Below, piece by piece: positions 17,125 through 26,360 of a DNA stretch of 64,000 nucleotides. Made by a program: the position numbers and the translations under genes. Below the pieces are notes generated by a model. The model was not told the DNA's origin. It ran no database searches and saw only the letters and a program-made list of their open reading frames with translations. Each line of letters opens with the position of its first letter. Within the stretch, counting starts at the first letter, position 1. The stretch comes from an uncultured Prevotellaceae bacterium (lineage in GTDB: Bacteria; Bacteroidota; Bacteroidia; Bacteroidales; Bacteroidaceae): NCBI GenBank assembly GCA_946410305.1, contig CAMJZV010000006.1, forward strand, positions 62,001 to 126,000, given 5' to 3'.

Positions 17125-18341
17125 CCTACCAGTTGCCATGTGCGACCTCCTATCTTTTTGTAATAAACTAATACCTGATAGCTGTTCTCTGTCTGGTAGA
17201 AATTACCTTCAGAGGGCGGTATTTGTCGTTCGGTGGTAAGATAGCGATAGTTGTAGTATCCTTGTTTCTGGAGCAGTGCCGTATAGTATACTTTGCGTTC
17301 TCCGTCGTAGCGCATGCGATAGTGCTCCTTGTCTGCATCTGTCGTCCATTGCCCGTCGATGTACAGCTCACCTTGATAGGGCGCTTGCAGTTCGTAGTTC
17401 ACCCATACGTAGTCACAGGTGTAGTTTGATTCCGAGCGGTCACTGTTGCGGATGAGAAAGGCACCGTTAGCATCAACGTCTGTTAGATAGTTACGATATG
17501 GGACAGCAGGAAAGGGATGGACCTGATAATAGGTGCCGTCCCATGCGATACGGTCTATTCCCATGGTGGGATGGCTGACGTCGAGCACCTCAAACTTATG
17601 GTATTCATTGCCACCATTGAAGATGAGCTGGCGATTGTGCTGCCACACCAGACCACGTGGGGTGATATGGTTCGGTTGAATGTTGCGGCGGGCATCACGC
17701 TCCTGCCAATTCTGCATAACTACAGTCTGCAACTGCTCTTGGAGGTCAGTAACACGCAGGTCGTTGTAGTTCAGACTGAACGACAACTGTTGGTGACTGT
17801 CATTGTGATCAATATCTGTATTGGTCGTCACCTCCATGCCTACCGTCATGAGTGGTTCTACGACGTAGAATTCTACCTCCAGCAGTTTCTCGTCAGCATC
17901 ATCCTCGTCATAGATGGTTAAGCGGTAGTTGCCACTCATCTTTAACTGACACCGCTCGTTGGGGATGGTGAACTGGTAGTGTGTATACAATACGGTGGTG
18001 TTGATGGAGTTCTGGTAGTCTTCTATCTGCCAGTCGTTAAAACCTTGTAGCCAGTCGCTCTCAAAGATGTCTTCCGACACGCTCCAGTCTGCCTCACAGT
18101 GGTCGAGGTGACAGGTCAGACGGTGGTAGTTGTGTGAGAATTCGTCGAAGCCGATGTGCAACACATCACTGCTGCCAAGTGTCATCACAGGGCGGCTCTG
18201 CCAGTCAGTGCCAACCATGCTGGTCAGCGTCTTGACACGGGGTGAGAAGATACGGTTATCACCCCATGTCGCCAGCGTCACCATCAGCAACAGCGTGATG
18301 AGTGATGCCCTAATATTGTCTGAGGGCACTGAGCAACTCAT
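17100..18341 (-). CDS. Type IX secretion system plug protein (DUF5103)
   Basis: About 413 residues from the Met of [20 protein letters not shown], which begins a signal peptide; the longer frame upstream runs inside hisC and is unlikely. Visible features fit DUF5103: a beta-rich N-terminal half with HLDHCEADW...SDWLQGFND and [22 protein letters not shown], and a C-terminal half with GMDR-like, YFRV-like and YYNYRYL segments. In Flavobacterium this family plugs the SprA outer-membrane translocon of type IX secretion. The gene overlaps the end of hisC by 32 bp and overlaps the convergent regulator gene by 25 bp. The family call is from memory of its conserved blocks. Confidence 0.72.
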   Translation of the reverse strand: MSCSVPSDNIRASLITLLLMVTLATWGDNRIFSPRVKTLTSMVGTDWQSRPVMTLGSSDVLHIGFDEFSHNYHRLTCHLDHCEADWSVSEDIFESDWLQGFNDWQIEDYQNSINTTVLYTHYQFTIPNERCQLKMSGNYRLTIYDEDDADEKLLEVEFYVVEPLMTVGMEVTTNTDIDHNDSHQQLSFSLNYNDLRVTDLQEQLQTVVMQNWQERDARRNIQPNHITPRGLVWQHNRQLIFNGGNEYHKFEVLDVSHPTMGIDRIAWDGTYYQVHPFPAVPYRNYLTDVDANGAFLIRNSDRSESNYTCDYVWVNYELQAPYQGELYIDGQWTTDADKEHYRMRYDGERKVYYTALLQKQGYYNYRYLTTERQIPPSEGNFYQTENSYQVLVYYKKIGGRTWQLVGYKSLALR

Positions 18342-19344
18342 TGTTCTCTGTACGTGTACCAATGGTAATGCGCAGACAGTTCTGACAAAGTTGGATGCGT
18401 GAACGGTTGCGTACAATGATACCTTTATCCACCAGATAGTTATAGATGCGTGTGGCATCTGTCACGCGTGTCAGGAAAAAGTTGGCATCTGTGGGATAAA
18501 TCTGCTCACAGATGGGTAATTCACGGAAAGACTGTATCAGTCTTGTACGCTCCTGCATCAGTATTTTTACCGTTTTGTCCACCTCGAAGGGGTCTTTCAG
18601 CATCTCCATAGCCTGTTGCTGTGTGAGTTGGTTGACATTATACGGATACTTCACCTTATTATAAATAGCGATAATCTCCTTAGAGGCGAAAGCCATTCCC
18701 AGGCGGATAGCTGCTGAGCCCCAGGCCTTTGACATGGTCTGCAGAATGATAAGATTGGGGTGTGTGGGCAATTCCTGGCGTAGCGATAGCTGGTGAGCAA
18801 AGTCGATGTAGGCCTCGTCTACGATGACGATACCCTCAAAGCCCTCGATAACCTTCAGTATTTCGTCGCGGTCCAGCGAATTTCCTGTGGGGTTATTGGG
18901 CGAGCACAGCCAGATAATCTTCGTGTGGGCATCGCAAGCCTTGAGAACAGCGTCAGCATGCAGCTGGAAATTGTCGTCAAGGAGAACTTGGCGACACTCG
19001 ATGTCGTTGATGTCAGCACATACCTGATACATGCCGTAGGTAGGCGCAATGCTCACCACATTGTCGCGACCTGGCTCGCAGAAGATGCGGTAGGGCAGGT
19101 CGATGGCCTCGTCGCTGCCATTGCCCAAAAAGATATTCTCTGAAGGTACACCTTTTACGCGCTCCAAGAGCTTTTTGACCTCACGCTGCAGTGGGTCAGG
19201 ATAGCGGTTGTATGGGGCGTTATATGGATTCTCGTTGGCATCGAGGAAGACGTGAGCTTCCTTGCCAGAGTATTCGTCACGGGCACTGCTATATGGAGCC
19301 AGACTCCAGATGTTCTTTCTGACTAACTGTTCTAATGGTTTCAT
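18310..19344 (-). CDS. hisC: Histidinol-phosphate aminotransferase
   Basis: A 344-residue fold-type I PLP enzyme converting imidazole-acetol phosphate to histidinol phosphate. Seen: [41 protein letters not shown], the PLP lysine in [16 protein letters not shown], and the C-terminal [19 protein letters not shown]. It overlaps hisD by four bases (ATGA), so translation is coupled. Confidence 0.95.
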   Translation of the reverse strand: MKPLEQLVRKNIWSLAPYSSARDEYSGKEAHVFLDANENPYNAPYNRYPDPLQREVKKLLERVKGVPSENIFLGNGSDEAIDLPYRIFCEPGRDNVVSIAPTYGMYQVCADINDIECRQVLLDDNFQLHADAVLKACDAHTKIIWLCSPNNPTGNSLDRDEILKVIEGFEGIVIVDEAYIDFAHQLSLRQELPTHPNLIILQTMSKAWGSAAIRLGMAFASKEIIAIYNKVKYPYNVNQLTQQQAMEMLKDPFEVDKTVKILMQERTRLIQSFRELPICEQIYPTDANFFLTRVTDATRIYNYLVDKGIIVRNRSRIQLCQNCLRITIGTRTENNELLSALRQY

Positions 19345-20627
19345 TTCTTCAAGGAATTTATTCTCACCGTCATGGCGTTTTTGTGTGCGTCCAGCTGTTC
19401 AGCTTCTGCCATCAGTTCTACAGCACGACCGATGTGGCGGATGCCTTCTTCGGTGAGGTGCTGGAAGGTGATTTTGCGGCAGTAGCTGTCGAGGTTGACA
19501 CCATTGTATGCTGTGGCATAGCCATGAGTAGGCAGCGTGTGATTGGTGCCGCTGGCATAGTCGCCTGCACTTTCACAGGCATATTGTCCAAGGAACACGG
19601 AGCCTGCATTCACTACGCGCTCTGCCAGCTGTTCGTAGTCGGCAGTCTGGATGATGAGGTGCTCAGGGGCGTAGACGTTGGAGAGTGCTATCATCTCGTC
19701 AACGGAATTGACGAGTACGAGGCGACTGTTGTCCAGTGCCTTGCTGGCTATCTCCTGACGGGGCAACAATGCCAACTGGCGTTCTACCTCAGCCTGTACT
19801 TCCACCATCTTCTGTTCTGATGTGGTAATGAAAAGTACCTGTGAGTCTATACCGTGTTCGGCCTGCGACAAGAGGTCGGCTGCCACAAACTCGGCATTGG
19901 CAGTGTCGTCAGCCAGCACACAGACCTCACTGGGGCCTGCAGGCATGTCGATAGCAACCTCATCGAGGCTGACCTGTTGCTTGGCAGCCATCACATACTG
20001 GTTACCAGGACCGAAGATTTTGAAGACCTTGGGCACGCTCTCTGTACCGTAAGCCATGGCACCAATAGCCTGTACACCGCCAGCCTTGAAAATCTTGCTA
20101 ACACCAGCAATGCGTGCTGCCACGAGGATGGCAGGATTAACTTTGCCTTCACGATTCGGTGGTGTGCAGAGCACAATCTCCTGACAGCCTGCAATCTTGG
20201 CGGGAGTAGCGAGCATCAGCACAGTAGAGAAGAGTGGGGCAGTACCACCGGGGATATAGAGACCTACGCGCTCGATGGCGACACTCTTCTGCCAACAGCT
20301 GACGCCAGGCTGTGTCTCCACCTTCTTGCCCTCAAACTTCTGGGCAGCATGGAACTGGTAGATGTTCTGGTGTGCCAGTTCGATGGCAGCTTTCAGTTCA
20401 CTGCTCACCAACTGTTCGGCTTCCTGCATCTCCTGCTCGCTGATAGCCAACGACTGTAGTGCTGCCTTGTCAAACTTTAGCTCATACTCCTTGACAGCCT
20501 CGTCACCACGCTGGCGCACATCGCTCAGTACCTGAGCTACTGTTTCATTCAGCTTGGTCAAGTCCAATCGTGGGCGAGACGTAATCTCACCCCACAAATT
20601 CTTCTCTGGGTATCTATATGTCTTCAT
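19341..20627 (-). CDS. hisD: Histidinol dehydrogenase
   Basis: A 428-residue zinc enzyme catalysing the last two oxidations of histidine synthesis (histidinol to histidine, two NAD+). Seen: [55 protein letters not shown], the catalytic and zinc residues in [16 protein letters not shown] and [15 protein letters not shown]. The length is normal. It lies between hisG and hisC. Confidence 0.96.
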   Translation of the reverse strand: MKTYRYPEKNLWGEITSRPRLDLTKLNETVAQVLSDVRQRGDEAVKEYELKFDKAALQSLAISEQEMQEAEQLVSSELKAAIELAHQNIYQFHAAQKFEGKKVETQPGVSCWQKSVAIERVGLYIPGGTAPLFSTVLMLATPAKIAGCQEIVLCTPPNREGKVNPAILVAARIAGVSKIFKAGGVQAIGAMAYGTESVPKVFKIFGPGNQYVMAAKQQVSLDEVAIDMPAGPSEVCVLADDTANAEFVAADLLSQAEHGIDSQVLFITTSEQKMVEVQAEVERQLALLPRQEIASKALDNSRLVLVNSVDEMIALSNVYAPEHLIIQTADYEQLAERVVNAGSVFLGQYACESAGDYASGTNHTLPTHGYATAYNGVNLDSYCRKITFQHLTEEGIRHIGRAVELMAEAEQLDAHKNAMTVRINSLKK

Positions 20628-20677
20628 TGCTATCTTTTTGTTCTCCCCCTCACTTTGGAGGGGGCTGGGGAGAGGCT

Positions 20678-21529
20678 TTACAGAATCATTTTCTCAATCG
20701 GTGTCACCAAGATGCCCTGAGCACCCATTTCTTTCAACTTACCGATAATCTCCCAGAAACGCTTCTGGTCGAGTACGGTGTGTACGGAGCACCAGTCCTC
20801 ATCTGCCAGAGGAATGATAGTGGGGCTCTTTAGACCTGGCAGCACGTTGATAATCTCCTGTAGGTGAGCCTTCGGAGCATTCATGCGCACATACTTCTTG
20901 TCTTCAGCATCTTTTACGGCCTTGAAGCGGAACAACATCTCCTCAAGGGTTGCGCGTTTTTCCTTGCTAAGGTTCTTGTTGCCAATGAGCAGGGCCTCAC
21001 TCTGCATGACTACCTCTACTTCGCGGAGATTGTTGCTGACCAGTGTAGAACCGCTGCTGACAATGTCGAAGATACCATCAGCCAGTCCGATGCCCGGACT
21101 GATTTCTACAGAACCTGTGATGACATGAATCTCAGCACTGATGCCCTGCTCGTCGAGGAACTTCTTCAGAATATGGGGATAGCTGGTGGCAATCTTCTTG
21201 CCATTAAACCAGTTGACACCGCGATAGTCGATATCCTTGGGAATGGCCAGCGACAGACGGCACTTTGAGAAACCTAGACGTGAGATAATCTCTGCATCTT
21301 CGTTACGCTCTACAAACTCGTTCTCACCTACCACACCGATGTCGGCGACGCCTGATGCCACACTCTGTGGGATGTCATCGTCACGCAGGTAGAGCACTTC
21401 CAATGGGAAGTTGCCAGACTGCACCAGTAGGGTGCGACGACCTGAGCTGATCTTGATATCTGCCTCTGCCAGCAGGTTCATCGTGTCGTCGAACAGACGA
21501 CCTTTGGATTGTACTGCAATTCTTAACAT
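20678..21529 (-). CDS. hisG: ATP phosphoribosyltransferase, long form
   Basis: A 283-residue HisG_L enzyme that joins ATP and PRPP in the committed step of histidine synthesis. Seen: LRIAVQSKGRLFDDTM, DIGVVGENEFVE, IATSYPHILKKFL, the PRPP loop GSVEISPGIGLADGIFDIVSSGSTL, and a C-terminal regulatory ACT-like domain from about residue 205. The long form is feedback-inhibited by histidine without HisZ. A -7 element TAATTTTG lies at 21590-21597 on this strand. No histidine-rich leader peptide is visible upstream. Confidence 0.95.
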   Translation of the reverse strand: MLRIAVQSKGRLFDDTMNLLAEADIKISSGRRTLLVQSGNFPLEVLYLRDDDIPQSVASGVADIGVVGENEFVERNEDAEIISRLGFSKCRLSLAIPKDIDYRGVNWFNGKKIATSYPHILKKFLDEQGISAEIHVITGSVEISPGIGLADGIFDIVSSGSTLVSNNLREVEVVMQSEALLIGNKNLSKEKRATLEEMLFRFKAVKDAEDKKYVRMNAPKAHLQEIINVLPGLKSPTIIPLADEDWCSVHTVLDQKRFWEIIGKLKEMGAQGILVTPIEKMIL

Positions 21530-21589
21530 CTTGCTATTCTATTTGACTATTTACTATTTGCAATTGATTTTTTTATCCTTTTAAGCGTG

Positions 21590-21637
21590 CAAAATTACAT
21601 ATTTTCGTTGATATTTGCAAGAAAATGATTACTTTTG
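21590..21637. promoter_or_regulatory. Divergent promoters for hisG and the lytic transglycosylase gene
   Basis: TAATTTTG on the minus strand (21590-21597) serves hisGDC. TACTTTTG on the plus strand (21630-21637) serves the transglycosylase gene, leaving only 19 bp to its TTG start. Confidence 0.65.
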
Positions 21638-21656
21638 CACCCAAAATTGAAATAAA

Positions 21657-22802
21657 TTGAGCAGAAACAGCATATATATACATCTTTTCACTCTTTTGCT
21701 GCTTGTGACAGCTTGTTGTCAGAAGCGCCAAGAATCCGTGGTCACTCCGTGGGGTGAAATTACTGACACCATACCTACTGACGAAGACTTTGATTTGGCT
21801 GACATTCAGCGAAATGGCGAACTGATAGCCCTTACTTTGACAGGCCCAGAGACCTATTACGACTATCGCGGCAAGCACTTGGGAACACACTATCTGCTTT
21901 GTCAACGCTTTGCTGACCAGTTGGGTGTTAGCCTGCGCATGGAGGTTTGTCGCGACACTGCTGAGATGCGCCAGCGTCTGGCTGATGGTGAGGCCGATCT
22001 CATCTGCTATCCTCTTACTAAGAAAGGGGCAGGCTGGATTGTTGGTAATGATAAAGAACACCTCTCGCAGGAACTGCAGCAGTGGTATAAGCCGACGCTG
22101 ATGGCAGAAGTAAAGAAACAGGAAGAGTTTTTGCTTTCCTCACGCAGTGTCAAACGCCGCATTTTTGCCCCGATGCTCAATCGTGCGGGTGGTGTTATTT
22201 CGCACTATGATGCTCATTTTCAACGTTATGCGTCACAAATTCGCTGGGACTGGCGACTGCTGGCTGCCCAGTGCTATCAGGAGTCGACTTTTGACCCGCA
22301 GGCTCGTTCGTGGGCAGGCGCCTGTGGCCTGATGCAGATTATGCCAGGTACTGCCGACCATCTGGGCTTGGCACGTGCAGACATCTATAATCCTGAAAAG
22401 AATATCGCTGCTGCTGTGAAATATATTGCTGAACTCGAGCAGTCGTTCTCCGATATCCGTGACCGTTCCGAGCGTACGAAGTTCGTGCTGGCAGCCTATA
22501 ATGGTGGTGGGTTTCATATTCGCGATGCAATGGCTTTGGCTCGCAAACATGGTCGCGATGCCTCTCGTTGGCGTGACGTGGAACCTTTTGTGCTGGGCTT
22601 GCAACGTGCTGAATACTATAATGACCCTGTGGTGCGTAGTGGCTATATGCGTGGCTCTGAGACTGTCGACTATGTGCGTCGCATCCATGAGCGCTGGAAT
22701 GGCTATCGTGGCGTCAAAACTGTCCATGCTGTAGCAGGTCCTACGGGTATTCCGCAGAAAGCTAAGCGTGAGCGTAAGGCAAAATACCAAGTTACTGAAT
22801 AA
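21657..22802 (+). CDS. Membrane-bound lytic transglycosylase lipoprotein (MltF-like)
   Basis: A 381-residue protein starting at TTG (21657). That start gives a lipoprotein signal peptide ending LLLLVTACC and fits the promoter 19 bp upstream; there is no ATG in between. The N-terminal half resembles a periplasmic solute-binding domain (ALTLTGPETYYDYRGKHLGTHYL...GVSLRMEV). The SLT domain starts near residue 185, with the catalytic Glu in AAQCYQESTFDPQARS, then GACGLMQIMPGTA and VLAAYNGGGFHIRDA. It cleaves peptidoglycan between MurNAc and GlcNAc. The short basic C-terminal tail (KAKRERKAKYQ) is extra. Confidence 0.9.
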   Translation: MSRNSIYIHLFTLLLLVTACCQKRQESVVTPWGEITDTIPTDEDFDLADIQRNGELIALTLTGPETYYDYRGKHLGTHYLLCQRFADQLGVSLRMEVCRDTAEMRQRLADGEADLICYPLTKKGAGWIVGNDKEHLSQELQQWYKPTLMAEVKKQEEFLLSSRSVKRRIFAPMLNRAGGVISHYDAHFQRYASQIRWDWRLLAAQCYQESTFDPQARSWAGACGLMQIMPGTADHLGLARADIYNPEKNIAAAVKYIAELEQSFSDIRDRSERTKFVLAAYNGGGFHIRDAMALARKHGRDASRWRDVEPFVLGLQRAEYYNDPVVRSGYMRGSETVDYVRRIHERWNGYRGVKTVHAVAGPTGIPQKAKRERKAKYQVTE

Positions 22803-22813
22803 CTCTCTCTCCC

Positions 22814-23272
22814 TTACTGATTGGATATTTCTGAGTAAGTGGGGATGTCGTTTAGGAATACGTATGTCTGGTTCTCATAGTCCATCTTGCAGCAGTAGTG
22901 CTGCACACCATTGCTCACCAGCAGATAGTCCACATGGAGTAGGAGGTTATACGTAGAAATCTGACTGAACACCCGTTGTGTCACTGCTACAGTAGGTGCT
23001 TTGTATTCAATAATCATCAGGGGTTTGGCCTCCTTATTATATAATATGGAGTCACACCGCAACGTCTTGTCGCCACATTTTAGTGCCACCTCATTGCCCA
23101 ACAGCCCTTTGGGGTAGCCCTTCTGGTCAACAAGCCAGTGAACGAAATGCTGGCGCACCCACTCCTCAGGAGTCAGCGCTACATAGCGACGACGCAGGAA
23201 GTCGTATATCTCTGGCTTCTCCCTGGTGCCCCTTATCTTCACGTCAAAAGACGGCAAATTCAGTTCGTTCAT
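22814..23272 (-). CDS. HSDR_N-type nuclease-fold protein
   Basis: A 152-residue protein with the N-terminal fold of type I restriction R subunits (HSDR_N_2): RRYVALTPEEWVRQHFVHWL, KCGDKTLRCDSILYNKEAKPLMIIEYKAP. D, E and K in RCDSILY...IIEYKAP form a PD-(D/E)xK-like active site. The motor and methyltransferase subunits are absent. This short stand-alone form is widespread and single-copy in Bacteroidales and is probably not a restriction enzyme; its role is unknown. A TACCTTCG box upstream on this strand (near 23280) resembles the -7 element. Confidence 0.8.
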   Translation of the reverse strand: MNELNLPSFDVKIRGTREKPEIYDFLRRRYVALTPEEWVRQHFVHWLVDQKGYPKGLLGNEVALKCGDKTLRCDSILYNKEAKPLMIIEYKAPTVAVTQRVFSQISTYNLLLHVDYLLVSNGVQHYCCKMDYENQTYVFLNDIPTYSEISNQ

Positions 23273-23312
23273 GCTGCGAAGGTACGAAAAAACAAGAGAA
23301 ATACAAAATAAA

Positions 23313-23337
23313 CGCCTTGGTTTTTGTTACCAAGGCG
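23313..23337. terminator. Terminator hairpin upstream of the HSDR_N-type gene
   Basis: CGCCTTGGT/ACCAAGGCG, a 9-bp stem with a T-rich loop, lies 29 bp past the stop of the HU-like gene at 23366 on the minus strand. Confidence 0.75.
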
Positions 23338-23365
23338 ATAAAAGTGAACAGTTTCCGCATACATT

Positions 23366-23755
23366 TCAATAAATCGGTGCCGGCTTCAGTTGGATGTCTT
23401 CATAGAGAGCCTGATGCCCATCGTTGCTCTCTGGTAACAGGTGGATGCGGAAGTTGCGGATGTGCTGGCGCACATTGAAGTCCTCAGGGCTGTCCACCTT
23501 GTCACTCTCTATCTCCAGTTTCAGTAGCCCGATGCCTTCCAGTCGGATGCGGTCGCCATCCTGCAGGTGGCGCACCAACAGTTCCGACAGTTCACTCAGT
23601 ACAGCTCTGACGTCGCTCTTTTTCAGCGAACAGTTATCTTGTATCTCCTTGCACAGACGGTCTGTGTCGATGGTGTTGTAGTGTACGGCTACGGCTTTAA
23701 AGCGTCTGTAGTTCTTCAGGTTTGGCTTGGTTTCCTTGACTATCTTGTAATGCAT
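23366..23755 (-). CDS. HU-like DNA-binding protein, divergent form
   Basis: A 129-residue protein of the Bacteroidales HU-like family: YNTIDTDRLCKEIQDNCSLK and KKSDVRAVLSELSELLVRHL for the dimerisation helices, GDRIRLEGIGLLKLEI for the saddle, then an extended arm and tail. It is longer and less basic than true HU (12665-12940). In this group such genes often sit beside VirE-type genes, as here (23870-25972). Confidence 0.8.
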   Translation of the reverse strand: MHYKIVKETKPNLKNYRRFKAVAVHYNTIDTDRLCKEIQDNCSLKKSDVRAVLSELSELLVRHLQDGDRIRLEGIGLLKLEIESDKVDSPEDFNVRQHIRNFRIHLLPESNDGHQALYEDIQLKPAPIY

Positions 23756-23800
23756 AATTATTCAATCTTTTAAGTTTACAAATTAGAAAATTTTGAATTA

Positions 23801-23884
23801 GAGACTGTCACACTGACACATCTACGATATACAGAGAGTTTGCAGTATTTTTAGAGAGTGGCACAAGTGTCACAATACTGACAC
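23801..23884. repeat. Left copy of an 84-nt inverted repeat around the primase-helicase gene
   Basis: This 84-nt segment aligns without gaps to the reverse complement of 26141-26224 with 66 identical positions (counted by hand). Shared blocks are CACTGACACA, TGCAGTATTT and AGAGAGTG. It contains several GTGTCA/TGACAC words. It overlaps the last 15 bp of the primase-helicase gene. Confidence 0.9.
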
Positions 23885-25972
23885 CAGATAGAGCCTGCGC
23901 TCTCTGCCTTCTCCTTTCTTGTAGCCTTCTCTGCGTAGGTATTTTGCCAGCGTAACGTTGTTTGACTGATTCACCAGGTTGATGTGCCACTTGTCTTTGA
24001 TGTAGGACAAGATTTCCGTAGGCGACATTTTCAGTATCTCGTCGCCAGCCATAGGCTTGCGGAAGTGGTCGCAGAAGATGCTGACCACATTGGGCATCTC
24101 GTAGTATTCGGCACCCTTCTCCACAATCAACCGCTCACGCTCACCATCGAAGTAGTAGTCTTCGCCACGGCGGATTTCAGCCAGTATTTGGGCATACATC
24201 TGTGGGTAGTCGATGGCATGGTCGCCCTCCGTCGAGGTATTAATCACGCCAGTCACCTCGACCACCATATAGCGTCGCGACCCCGTCTCGTCCTTCAGGG
24301 GTGACAGCGAGTTGGTGGTGGCGCAGAAGGCCGCGTAGCGCTGCAGCTGCTCGTAGGTGGTCTCATACATCTTGCGCTCCTTCACGTCTGTGCGTTGTAT
24401 CAGGTGCTTCAGGTAGGCCGTCTGCGCCTTCGATACCTGGTCGAATTCGTCGATGTTGATGAGCAGAAAACGACTCAGCGCACGCAGGGCCTCCTTCTTG
24501 TTGGTGAAGTCGATGCGGTCTATGTAGAACTGCCTCAGCTCCTCTGGCAACAGCATGCGCATGAAGGTCGACTTGCGTGTTCCCTGGGCTCCAATGAACA
24601 TCATTACCATCTGTGCACCATACATCTGGCCTGCTCCACTGGTCCACTGGCTGACCATCGAACGCATCCATACCTTGAAGTTGTCGCGCCAGTTGGGTAG
24701 CTGTGTAGGCACGCGATCGGCCATCTCGCCCAGTCGGTCGCGACCGTCCCATTGCGGCAGGTCGTTGAGCCATTCGCGCACAGGGTCGTAGTCGCTTACC
24801 TGACTGGACCCAATGATGCGATCGATGTCTCGCGACCAAACCTTGATGCCCTCGTCGATGGCCGCATTGTTGATGTCGTTGCGTGTCTCCTGGGTTAGTG
24901 GTCGCCAACTCAGAATATAGCGCCCCTTCTCCTGATACTCCACGTCGCCTGTCACCACATTTCTGCGGAATATATAGCGACGCTGCATGAACTCCTTCAT
25001 CAGCTGCTGGTGCATCAGCGATGGTTCTATGGGTGTGCGCAGACCATAGCGGTGCTTTTGGTAGGCGTTCTCCATCGTCAATCTGACCAGCGACTCCTTA
25101 TCCCAGTAGGTGCCCACGTTCAGCAGGCACTTCGTAGCCACCTCCTGGTCAATGCCTGCCTTGCTGCATGCCGTGGCTACGGCCAGCAGGTACTCGTCGA
25201 TGCCCTTCTCCCTATTGAAGGCCAGTCGCCTGCAGACGAAATTGAACTTGGTGATGTCCATCTCCAGCTGTGTATAGCCTGGCAGCACGTCTTTCTCTAA
25301 CGGATGCTCCTCTGGAGCCTTCATAATGCCGGCCGTCAGCTCCGTCAGCTCCTCCGTAGGCTGCTCCATCTGTACAGCCATCATGCGCTCGTTCCATACC
25401 GCCTTGTCGTCGCTTGACAGATAGAACCACTGACTGTGCGAGACGTCCTCCTCGTCAGCCTTCACGCCTGTTGTCGCCAGCACAAAGTCTGCAGCACGAC
25501 GGAAAGCGTATTGCTGGAACAGGCGCACCTCCTTTTTCTTATTAGGTAGCGTGCCGTCGCTCAGCTCATAGCCCATCAGCACCACCAGATGGCCTCCGTC
25601 AACAGACTGAAAGGCCATCAGCGTCTGTGGAAACAGCGCAACCCTCTGGCGCAACAGCTCCAGCTGCTGCTGACTGTCGGTAGGTAGCGCCAGCACCACC
25701 ACTCCTGTAGGTGTGTGGACTGTTGGCAGGTCGATCATGTCCTCGAAGTCTGCCAATTTAGTGCTGTTTGCATCGGCAATCAGCTCTTCACGCAGCGAAA
25801 TAACCCTCTTTTCGTACTTTTTGCTGCTGATTATTGCATAAATATCCGCTAAACTCTGTGTTTTTTCTCTCCAAATTCCACGAGAAAAGTATCTTACGAG
25901 TCCTTTTAGCCTCGTTTCCATCTCTTTTTTCGTTGTTTCCATCTCCTTTTTGGTTGTTTCCATCTCTTTCAT
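23870..25972 (-). CDS. VirE-family primase-helicase (BT4734-like N domain plus VirE ATPase)
   Basis: A 700-residue protein. A short repeated coiled start (three METTKKE-like units) leads to a BT4734/BF3469-type primase-like domain, about residues 35-200, with the FQSVDGGHLVVLMGYEL segment. A helical linker with VCRRLAFNREKGIDEYLLAVA follows. The VirE/SF3-like ATPase domain, from about 385, has Walker A GAQGTRKST (461-469), Walker B LLINIDEFD and an arginine-bearing SRRYMVVEV. A winged-helix-like tail (LSYIKDKWHINLV) closes the protein. Proteins of this type are thought to replicate or mobilise DNA in Bacteroidales elements; none has been shown to do so here. The start is uncertain because of the repeats. 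Confidence 0.8.
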   Translation of the reverse strand: MKEMETTKKEMETTKKEMETRLKGLVRYFSRGIWREKTQSLADIYAIISSKKYEKRVISLREELIADANSTKLADFEDMIDLPTVHTPTGVVVLALPTDSQQQLELLRQRVALFPQTLMAFQSVDGGHLVVLMGYELSDGTLPNKKKEVRLFQQYAFRRAADFVLATTGVKADEEDVSHSQWFYLSSDDKAVWNERMMAVQMEQPTEELTELTAGIMKAPEEHPLEKDVLPGYTQLEMDITKFNFVCRRLAFNREKGIDEYLLAVATACSKAGIDQEVATKCLLNVGTYWDKESLVRLTMENAYQKHRYGLRTPIEPSLMHQQLMKEFMQRRYIFRRNVVTGDVEYQEKGRYILSWRPLTQETRNDINNAAIDEGIKVWSRDIDRIIGSSQVSDYDPVREWLNDLPQWDGRDRLGEMADRVPTQLPNWRDNFKVWMRSMVSQWTSGAGQMYGAQMVMMFIGAQGTRKSTFMRMLLPEELRQFYIDRIDFTNKKEALRALSRFLLINIDEFDQVSKAQTAYLKHLIQRTDVKERKMYETTYEQLQRYAAFCATTNSLSPLKDETGSRRYMVVEVTGVINTSTEGDHAIDYPQMYAQILAEIRRGEDYYFDGERERLIVEKGAEYYEMPNVVSIFCDHFRKPMAGDEILKMSPTEILSYIKDKWHINLVNQSNNVTLAKYLRREGYKKGEGRERRLYLVSVL
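25914..25972 (-). repeat. 21-bp tandem repeat at the start of the primase-helicase gene
   Basis: Copies begin at 25914, 25935 and 25956 (third partial). Each encodes one METTKKE heptad, so a change in copy number would alter the N-terminus in frame by seven residues and also the number of possible start codons. Confidence 0.9.
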
Positions 25973-26047
25973 ATTCTTTTTAAGTTATTGATAATCATCT
26001 TATTCGTGAATCAGTCTGACACATCCTCCTATCAGCTGTTCTCGTCC

Positions 26048-26109
26048 AAAATTCTCTAGAGAATTTTTCATTTATACAGCTGATAACGACCAAATTCTCT
26101 AGAGAATTT
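26048..26109. repeat. Two perfect palindromes spaced 43 bp centre to centre
   Basis: AAAATTCTCTAGAGAATTTT at 26048-26067 and its 18-bp core AAATTCTCTAGAGAATTT at 26092-26109. Centres at 26057/58 and 26100/101 are four helical turns apart, so dimers could bind on the same face. They lie in the primase gene upstream region. Confidence 0.92.
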
Positions 26110-26140
26110 TCCGCTTGTACAGCTTCTATGCTTCAAGAAT

Positions 26141-26224
26141 GTGTCACTATCGTGTCAGATGTGTCACTCTCTGAAAATACTGCAATTCCTTTGTTTATCG
26201 GCATTGTGTCAGTGTGTCACTCTC
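26141..26224. repeat. Right copy of the 84-nt inverted repeat
   Basis: Reverse complement matches 23801-23884 at 66 of 84 positions without gaps. It contains four GTGTCA words and lies about 170 bp upstream of the primase-helicase start. Confidence 0.9.
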
Positions 26225-26360
26225 CAACTAACTTTTCTGCTACAAAGTTACAAAATATTTTTTTAATATGCAAAACAAATCAATAATTTCTTTCCTTTTT
26301 CTTTAATTAGTGATGTTGTGTGACAAATCTATTCATCTTTGTATCGCAAATAATTTTGCC

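Larger units (their letters stand above)
25973..26360. other. Regulatory-looking intergenic region between divergent primase and AAA+ genes
   Basis: This 388-bp gap holds two copies of a perfect palindrome (26048-26067 and 26092-26109), the repeated words ACAGCTGATAA/ATCAGCTGTT/TACAGCTTCT near them, and the right inverted repeat (26141-26224). Many GTGTCA/TGACAC words are present. A weak promoter (ATCTTTG near 26340) precedes the small ORF at 26361. Confidence 0.75.

Noticed and set aside
18342..18458. Longer start for the T9SS plug gene
   Set aside because: The extra residues run inside hisC, and the signal peptide begins at the later Met.
22814..23272. Type I restriction system
   Set aside because: Only the N-terminal nuclease-like fold is present, with no motor, specificity or methyltransferase gene nearby.
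24363..24908. 181-codon frame inside the primase-helicase gene
   Set aside because: A shadow of the real gene on the same strand in another frame, rich in Arg, Gln and His as such shadows are.
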